Origin: Gephyromycinifex aptenodytis
GTDB taxonomy: Bacteria; Actinomycetota; Actinomycetes; Actinomycetales; Dermatophilaceae
Length of the DNA: 64,000 nucleotides
Direction of reading: 5' to 3'
Assembly (NCBI RefSeq): GCF_012277275.1
Contig: NZ_CP051155.1
Span: forward strand, 3,162,001-3,226,000
Part shown: one piece after another, positions 59,607-64,000 of the stretch
Layout: each line of letters begins with the position of its first letter
How positions within the stretch are numbered: position 1 is the first letter of the stretch
Program-made: the position numbers and the translations under genes
Notes under the pieces: generated by a model
Told to the model about the DNA's origin: nothing
The model's database searches: none
What the model saw: only the letters and a program-made list of their open reading frames with translations

Positions 59607-59801
59607 TCAGCGAAGGACCTTGCCGGCCTTGATGCACGAGGTGCAGACGTTCAGTCGCTTCGGGGTCTTGCCCTTGGCGCCGACGAACGCCCGGACCCGC
59701 TGAATGTTCGGCGTCCAACGACGGTTGGTGCGCCGGTGCGAGTGCGAGATGTTGTGACCGAAGGTCGGTCCCTTGCCGCAAACGTCGCAGGTGGCAGCCA
59801 C
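59607..59801 (-). CDS. rpmB: 50S ribosomal protein L28, zinc-binding form
   Basis: L28, 64 residues. CDVCGKGPTFGHNISHSHRR near 5-24 and a C-terminal CTSCIKAGKVLR give four cysteines, the zinc-binding C+ type. RRTNRRWTPNIQRVRAF lies between them. GTG 59801 follows CAGGAG; long upstream extensions of the frame are not coding. The zinc-containing form suggests there may be a cysteine-free paralogue elsewhere, induced at low zinc, which the window does not show. Confidence 0.96.
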   Translation of the reverse strand: MAATCDVCGKGPTFGHNISHSHRRTNRRWTPNIQRVRAFVGAKGKTPKRLNVCTSCIKAGKVLR

Positions 59802-60229
59802 AGGTAACTCCTGACGAGGTTGAATGACGGCGTGTAAGTCGTGCTGCGGCCGGACGCTAGGCGACGCGGTGCAGGTCGGACGGGACCGTCGAGAAATAAC
59901 CGGCCTAGCGTACGTCAGAAGAGCCGAGCTCCCCAAATGCGCTGAACGCAGGGCCTCTCTCGGGGTTGCCGGTGAGGGATTTCTCAGTGCTCTTTCGGCC
60001 GACTCAGCGGTACCCCGGCGTGCATCGCGGTGTCCCGAAGCGGCTCCGGCCCCGCTCCGCTGCGCGTCCTCGCCCCGAACTCGCCCTGACCCGAAACAGC
60101 GCTCAGTGCTGCGAGCAGCACCGAGGGCAGCTCGTGGCAGGTAAGGGCAGGCAGGGCGGAGCGCGCCAGGCTGGGCGGCTACCGGACAGGTGGGGGTGCG
60201 CCGAACGCGACGAGGTGGCTGCGGAGTGT
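59802..60229. other. Divergent intergenic region between rpmB and the FakA-like gene
   Basis: About 430 bases. The rpmB promoter is presumably here but was not assigned. An open frame continues upstream of the FakA-like gene from 59966, but its translation is Arg/Pro-rich and unlike any family. Nothing else is recognised. Confidence 0.5.
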
Positions 60230-60235
60230 GAGGAT
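60230..60235 (+). promoter_or_regulatory. -10-like box of a leaderless promoter for the FakA-like gene
   Basis: GAGGAT, six bases, then GTG 60242, with no ribosome site. Confidence 0.4.
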
Positions 60236-60241
60236 GGCCCC

Positions 60242-61972
60242 GTGAATCGACCGGCATTGGACACCCTCGACGCCACCGCCGTGCGGCGCTGGGCCTTCCG
60301 TGCCCGCGACGCACTCGCTCAGCACCGCCACCAGATCGATGCCCTGAACGTCTACCCCGTCCCCGACGGGGACACCGGCACGAACCTGTATCTGACGTTG
60401 CACGCCGGTCTGGAGGAACTCGTCGGGTCATTCGTGGCCAGCGCCGCGGGGCCGCTGTCGATGAGCCAGGCCGCCTCAGCCCTGGCCCGTTCCACGTTGT
60501 TCAGCGCGCGCGGCAACTCCGGGGTCATTCTCAGCCAGCTAGTGCGCGGTCTGTCCGACGTCCTGGTCGAGGAGACCGATCAACAGAGCGCCGAAAGCGC
60601 CGCCGCTGCACTAGCTCCGACCAGCGACGAGCCGGGGATCGACGGGCCCGCGCTGGCCCGGGTGCTGCAGAAGGCCAGTGACTATGCCTGGGAAGCCGTC
60701 AGCGACCCCGTCGAGGGGACGATCCTGTCCGTGGCGCGGGCAGCCGCCGAGGCTGCCACCCGCGCCAGCCGCAGCACTCCGCACCTGGAGGCGGTGATCC
60801 GGGCCGGCGTCGAAGCCGCCCGGAAAGCGCTGGCTGCCACCCCGGAGCAACTCGTGGATCTGCGCCAAGCCGGGGTGGTCGATGCCGGTGGGGCCGGGCT
60901 GCTGCTCATCCTGGAGGCGCTGTTGCAGGTCGTCACCGGACAAGAGGGGGCGCTGGAACTGCTGGCCGGAGTCCCGGAGCCGCTCCCAGGGTCACCAGGG
61001 CGACGCCCCGGTGCCTATACCCGACAACAGGACACCCCCGACTTCGAGGTCATGTACCTCATCGACGGTTGCCACGCCAGCCAAGCCGCGACCTTGCGAA
61101 CCCAACTCGAAAGCCTCGGCGACAGCGTGCTGGTGGTCGGGGACGAGCGGGTGCGTTCGGTTCACGTGCACACCGACGACGCGGGCGCCGCCGTTGAGGC
61201 CGGGCTGGGCGCGGGCCGGGTCTACGGGATCCGGGTGAGCAGCCTGCAGGTGAACAGTCACCATCACGAGGAGTCAACCGAGTGTGGACTGAACGAGACC
61301 GGTGAGCAGCCCGCGACCAGCGGGATCGGAGTGGTGGCCACTACCCAGGGGCACGGGCTTGCCGAGCTGTTCGCCGGCGCCGGCGCCCTGGTGGTCTCTG
61401 ACGCGCCAGGGCGGCGGGTAACGCCACGCATGCTGCTGGATGCGATGATCGCCTGCGCCACCCGCACGGTCGTTGTGTTGCCGTGCGACTCCGATGTCCT
61501 GCTCGCCGCGCACGTCGCCGCCGACCTGGGGCGCGAGCACGGGCTGGATCCGGTGGTGCTTGCCACCCGGCATTCCCTGCAAGGCCTGGCCGCGCTCGCG
61601 GTCTTCGAACCGGGCCTGCCCGACGTGATCGAGCACATGAAGGAGGCAGCGGCAGCGGTGCGGTGCGGCATGGTCGTCACCGCCTCCTCCGATTCAGCTA
61701 CCGAGGCCGGTCCCTGCCGACGCGGCGATGTGCTCGGTTTCGAGGGCCAGGACGTGGTGCTGGTGCATTCGGACGCTGTCGAAGCAGGGGTGGCCATCGT
61801 GGACCGGTTGATCCAGGATCAGGCCGAGATGGTGACGTTGCTGGCTGGTGAGAGCGCCCCTGACCTGGCCGAACAGGTCGCCGCTCGGCTGGCGCAGGAG
61901 ATGCCGCAGCTTGAGGTGAGCGCTTTGTACGGTGGCCAACCCGTCTACGACCTGCTCGTGGGGGTGGAATGA
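60242..61972 (+). CDS. DAK2-domain protein, FakA-like fatty acid kinase subunit
   Basis: A 576-residue protein. The N-terminal DhaL/DAK2 domain has ALNVYPVPDGDTGTNLYLTL near 34-53 (Asp ligands for Mg-ATP), FSARGNSGVILSQLVRGL near 86-103 and RQAGVVDAGGAGLLLILEAL near 208-228. The C-terminal half carries the second FakA-type domain, starting FEVMYLIDGCHAS. In firmicutes FakA phosphorylates fatty acids bound to FakB (DegV) for phospholipid synthesis. No FakB is seen here. The gene lies before recG as in other actinomycetes, where it is sometimes split in two. GTG 60242 is chosen for family fit. Confidence 0.88.
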   Translation: MNRPALDTLDATAVRRWAFRARDALAQHRHQIDALNVYPVPDGDTGTNLYLTLHAGLEELVGSFVASAAGPLSMSQAASALARSTLFSARGNSGVILSQLVRGLSDVLVEETDQQSAESAAAALAPTSDEPGIDGPALARVLQKASDYAWEAVSDPVEGTILSVARAAAEAATRASRSTPHLEAVIRAGVEAARKALAATPEQLVDLRQAGVVDAGGAGLLLILEALLQVVTGQEGALELLAGVPEPLPGSPGRRPGAYTRQQDTPDFEVMYLIDGCHASQAATLRTQLESLGDSVLVVGDERVRSVHVHTDDAGAAVEAGLGAGRVYGIRVSSLQVNSHHHEESTECGLNETGEQPATSGIGVVATTQGHGLAELFAGAGALVVSDAPGRRVTPRMLLDAMIACATRTVVVLPCDSDVLLAAHVAADLGREHGLDPVVLATRHSLQGLAALAVFEPGLPDVIEHMKEAAAAVRCGMVVTASSDSATEAGPCRRGDVLGFEGQDVVLVHSDAVEAGVAIVDRLIQDQAEMVTLLAGESAPDLAEQVAARLAQEMPQLEVSALYGGQPVYDLLVGVE

Positions 61973-64000
61973 GCGACCTGGGAACACCGCTGACCCGGAT
62001 CCTGCCCAAACCGGTGGCGAACGAACTGGCCAAGAGTCGGGATCTGCAGACGATCGGGGACCTGCTGTGGTTCCTTCCCCGACGCCACCTCGATGCGCAC
62101 ACCGAAGTCGAGACCCTCCTCGAAGGCGACTACCTGGTTGTCCTGGGCACCGTGGAGCGCGCCGCCACACGCCCGATGCGCAGGCGGCACGGGCAGATGC
62201 TGATGGCCACGATCAGCACCGGCACCCACGAGTTGAACCTGACGTTCTTCTCGGTGCACGGGCACGTCTCCAAACTCACCCCAGGGACTCGTGCCCTGTT
62301 CGCCGGCACCGTCAAGCGGTTCAACGGCCAGTGGCAACTCGACCACCCCGTGTACGAAGTCATTGAGTCCAGCGATGGGCCGCAAGGGGAACCGGCTTGG
62401 CCGCTGGTCCCGGTCTACCTGCAGGTTCCTCGGGTGCCGTCCTGGAAAATCGCCCGGTGTATCGAGAGCGCGCTGGCGGCGCTGGAGGATCTGCCGGACC
62501 CGCTGCCCGCTGAGTTGCGTACCCGAAACTCTCTGCCGGGTTTCGTTGAGTCGATGCGGATGATGCACCTGCCTGCGACGTTCGCCGAGCGGGAACAGGG
62601 TCGCAAACGCCTGGCCTATGACGAGGCGCTGACCATCCAGTTGGTGCTCGCTCAACGTCGCCGGGAACAGCAGAACGCCCCGGCGGTGCCGCGTCACCCG
62701 ACCCCGGGGGGTCTGCTGGAGACGTTCGATTCCCGGCTGCCGTTCACCCTGACAAAGGGGCAGCAGCGGGTCGGGTCCGAGATCGCTGCCGACCTGGCCC
62801 GGTCGCACCCGATGAATCGACTGCTGCAGGGTGAGGTCGGTTCCGGCAAAACGCTCGTCGCGTTGCGCGCGATGCTCGGGGTCGTCGATGCCGGCGGGCA
62901 GGCTGCACTGTTGGCCCCGACCGAAGTGCTGGCGGTGCAGCATCACCGCTCGATCACTCAAGCCCTGGGGGATCTGGCTGAAGGCGGCCTGCTCGGGGGA
63001 GCCACTGGTGGAACCCGAGTGGCGCTGTTAACCGGTTCAGCTTCCACCGCCCGGCGCCGGGAGGCTCTGCTGCAGGCGGCATCGGGTCAGGCCGGCATCG
63101 TCATCGGCACGCACGCCCTGCTCGAAGACCGGGTGCAGTTCGCTGATCTGGGGTTGGTGGTCGTGGATGAACAGCACCGATTCGGTGTGGAGCAGCGTGA
63201 CGCCCTGCGCAGCAAGGCCCACGGCAGTCCGCACGTTCTAGTGATGACCGCCACCCCGATCCCGCGCACCGTGGCGATGACGGTGTTCGGTGACATGGAG
63301 ACCTCCACCTTGGACGAGCTGCCCGCCGGGCGCTCACCAATCGCCACCCATGTGGTCGACAATCCGCTCTGGTATGAACGGGCCTGGGGTCGGGTGGCCG
63401 AAGAAGTGGCAGCCGGCCATCAAGCTTTCGTGGTGTGTCCGCGCATCGGGCTGGACGGCGCGTCCGCTGAGACGCCGGGAAATGAACCGGTCGAGGGTGA
63501 GCTGAGCTTCGAGTCCGAAGAAGAGACCCAACGCCCCGTCGTGGGCGTTGTGGATATGCTCACCGAACTGCGGGAACGTCCGGATCTGGCGGGTCTGCGC
63601 ATCGAGATGCTGCACGGTCGGATGGAAGCCGACGACAAGGACACCGTCATGACCGCCTTCGCCGCCGGACAGATCGACGTCCTGGTGGCCACTACCGTCA
63701 TCGAGGTCGGCGTCGACGTTCCGAACGCGACGGTCATGGTGGTGATGGATGCCGACCGTTTCGGGGTGAGCCAGCTGCACCAGTTGCGCGGACGGATCGG
63801 GCGTGGGCAGGCCCCCGGTCTGTGCTTGCTGGTGGCCCACAACCCCGGAGCGGCCGCGGCCGAACGCTTGGCGGCGGTCGCGGGCACTACCGATGGTTTT
63901 GAGTTGTCGCAGGTCGACCTGGCCACCCGCCGCGAAGGAGACATTCTCGGCGCGCGGCAAAGCGGCGGACGTTCCCAACTTCGGGTGCTGACCCTGCGCA
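61969..64000 (+). CDS. recG: ATP-dependent DNA helicase RecG (runs off the window)
   Basis: RecG remodels stalled replication forks and branched DNA. The 677 visible residues begin with the wedge/OB domain and contain Walker A GEVGSGKTLVALRAM near 285-299, DEQHRFGVEQRDALR near 400-414, TATPIPRTVAMTVFGDMET near 427-445, and motif VI HQLRGRIGRGQAPGLCLLVAH near 604-624. The ATG overlaps the FakA-like stop by 4 bases. The last residues of the C-terminal helicase domain lie beyond 64000. An acidic insertion (ETPGNEPVEGELSFESEEE) sits between helicase motifs near residue 502. Confidence 0.96.
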   Translation, partial: MSDLGTPLTRILPKPVANELAKSRDLQTIGDLLWFLPRRHLDAHTEVETLLEGDYLVVLGTVERAATRPMRRRHGQMLMATISTGTHELNLTFFSVHGHVSKLTPGTRALFAGTVKRFNGQWQLDHPVYEVIESSDGPQGEPAWPLVPVYLQVPRVPSWKIARCIESALAALEDLPDPLPAELRTRNSLPGFVESMRMMHLPATFAEREQGRKRLAYDEALTIQLVLAQRRREQQNAPAVPRHPTPGGLLETFDSRLPFTLTKGQQRVGSEIAADLARSHPMNRLLQGEVGSGKTLVALRAMLGVVDAGGQAALLAPTEVLAVQHHRSITQALGDLAEGGLLGGATGGTRVALLTGSASTARRREALLQAASGQAGIVIGTHALLEDRVQFADLGLVVVDEQHRFGVEQRDALRSKAHGSPHVLVMTATPIPRTVAMTVFGDMETSTLDELPAGRSPIATHVVDNPLWYERAWGRVAEEVAAGHQAFVVCPRIGLDGASAETPGNEPVEGELSFESEEETQRPVVGVVDMLTELRERPDLAGLRIEMLHGRMEADDKDTVMTAFAAGQIDVLVATTVIEVGVDVPNATVMVVMDADRFGVSQLHQLRGRIGRGQAPGLCLLVAHNPGAAAAERLAAVAGTTDGFELSQVDLATRREGDILGARQSGGRSQLRVLTLR

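Noticed and set aside
59966-60241. N-terminal extension of the FakA-like protein
   Set aside because: The extra ~90 residues are Arg/Pro-rich and unlike DAK2 proteins; GTG 60242 gives the normal start and follows a -10-like box.

Overview
The window is high-GC chromosomal DNA from an actinomycete (Actinomycetota). Gene order from etfBA through recG follows a backbone known from Mycobacterium and many Micrococcales: etfB-etfA, cysteine desulfurase-mnmA, MetE-like-ligA, gatCAB, ilvBNC, serA, leuB, ilvE, gltX, tRNA-Gln/tRNA-Glu, iclR-leuCD, hup, plsC-like, gpsA, ddl, DUF3515, thiL, rpmB, fakA-like, recG. A micrococcalean host (Dermatophilaceae/Intrasporangiaceae-like) fits best, but the family is an inference. 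No insertion sequence, prophage, CRISPR array or rRNA gene was seen.

Layout. 1-877: tail of a PadR-type regulator and its membrane partner. 0.9-5.7 kb: electron transfer flavoprotein, cysteine desulfurase and tRNA 2-thiouridylase. 5.8-14.5 kb is accessory: a MerR-regulated carboxymuconolactone-decarboxylase-like gene, an amino acid permease, then a TetR regulator with a clear operator facing six acyl-CoA metabolism genes. The last two encode an APH-type kinase and an ACAD10/11-like dehydrogenase, the pair used for 4-hydroxyacyl-CoA breakdown. 14.6-25.8 kb: VTT/DedA protein with a possible iron box, MetE-like protein, ligA translationally coupled to a small protein and a DUF1023-type hydrolase, gatC, gatAB, an EamA transporter. 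25.8-28.5 kb: SixA-like phosphatase and a secreted metalloprotease. 28.5-32.2 kb: ilvBNC behind a leader peptide and attenuator. 32.2-35.5 kb: a 20-codon gene between strong hairpins, an unknown protein and a secreted NlpC/P60 hydrolase. 35.6-39.8 kb: serA, leuB, ilvE and a small membrane protein. 39.9-49.7 kb: SGNH and FAH hydrolases, gltX, HAD phosphatase, phospholipase D, sirtuin and an unusual zinc-finger SDR. 50.2-64 kb: two tRNAs, iclR/leuCD, HU, phospholipid and cell wall genes, thiL, rpmB, fakA-like and the start of recG.

Functional themes. ilvBNC, leuB, ilvE and leuCD supply most of branched-chain amino acid synthesis, with two visible controls: ilv attenuation and an IclR-type operator before leuC. 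gltX, gatCAB, tRNA-Gln, tRNA-Glu and mnmA belong to one translation theme, misacylation and transamidation of Glu-tRNA(Gln) and wobble modification. etfBA can accept electrons from the acyl-CoA dehydrogenases at 9-14 kb. About a dozen genes start 6-7 bases after a TAnnnT-like -10 box, with no Shine-Dalgarno sequence, which suggests widespread leaderless transcription.
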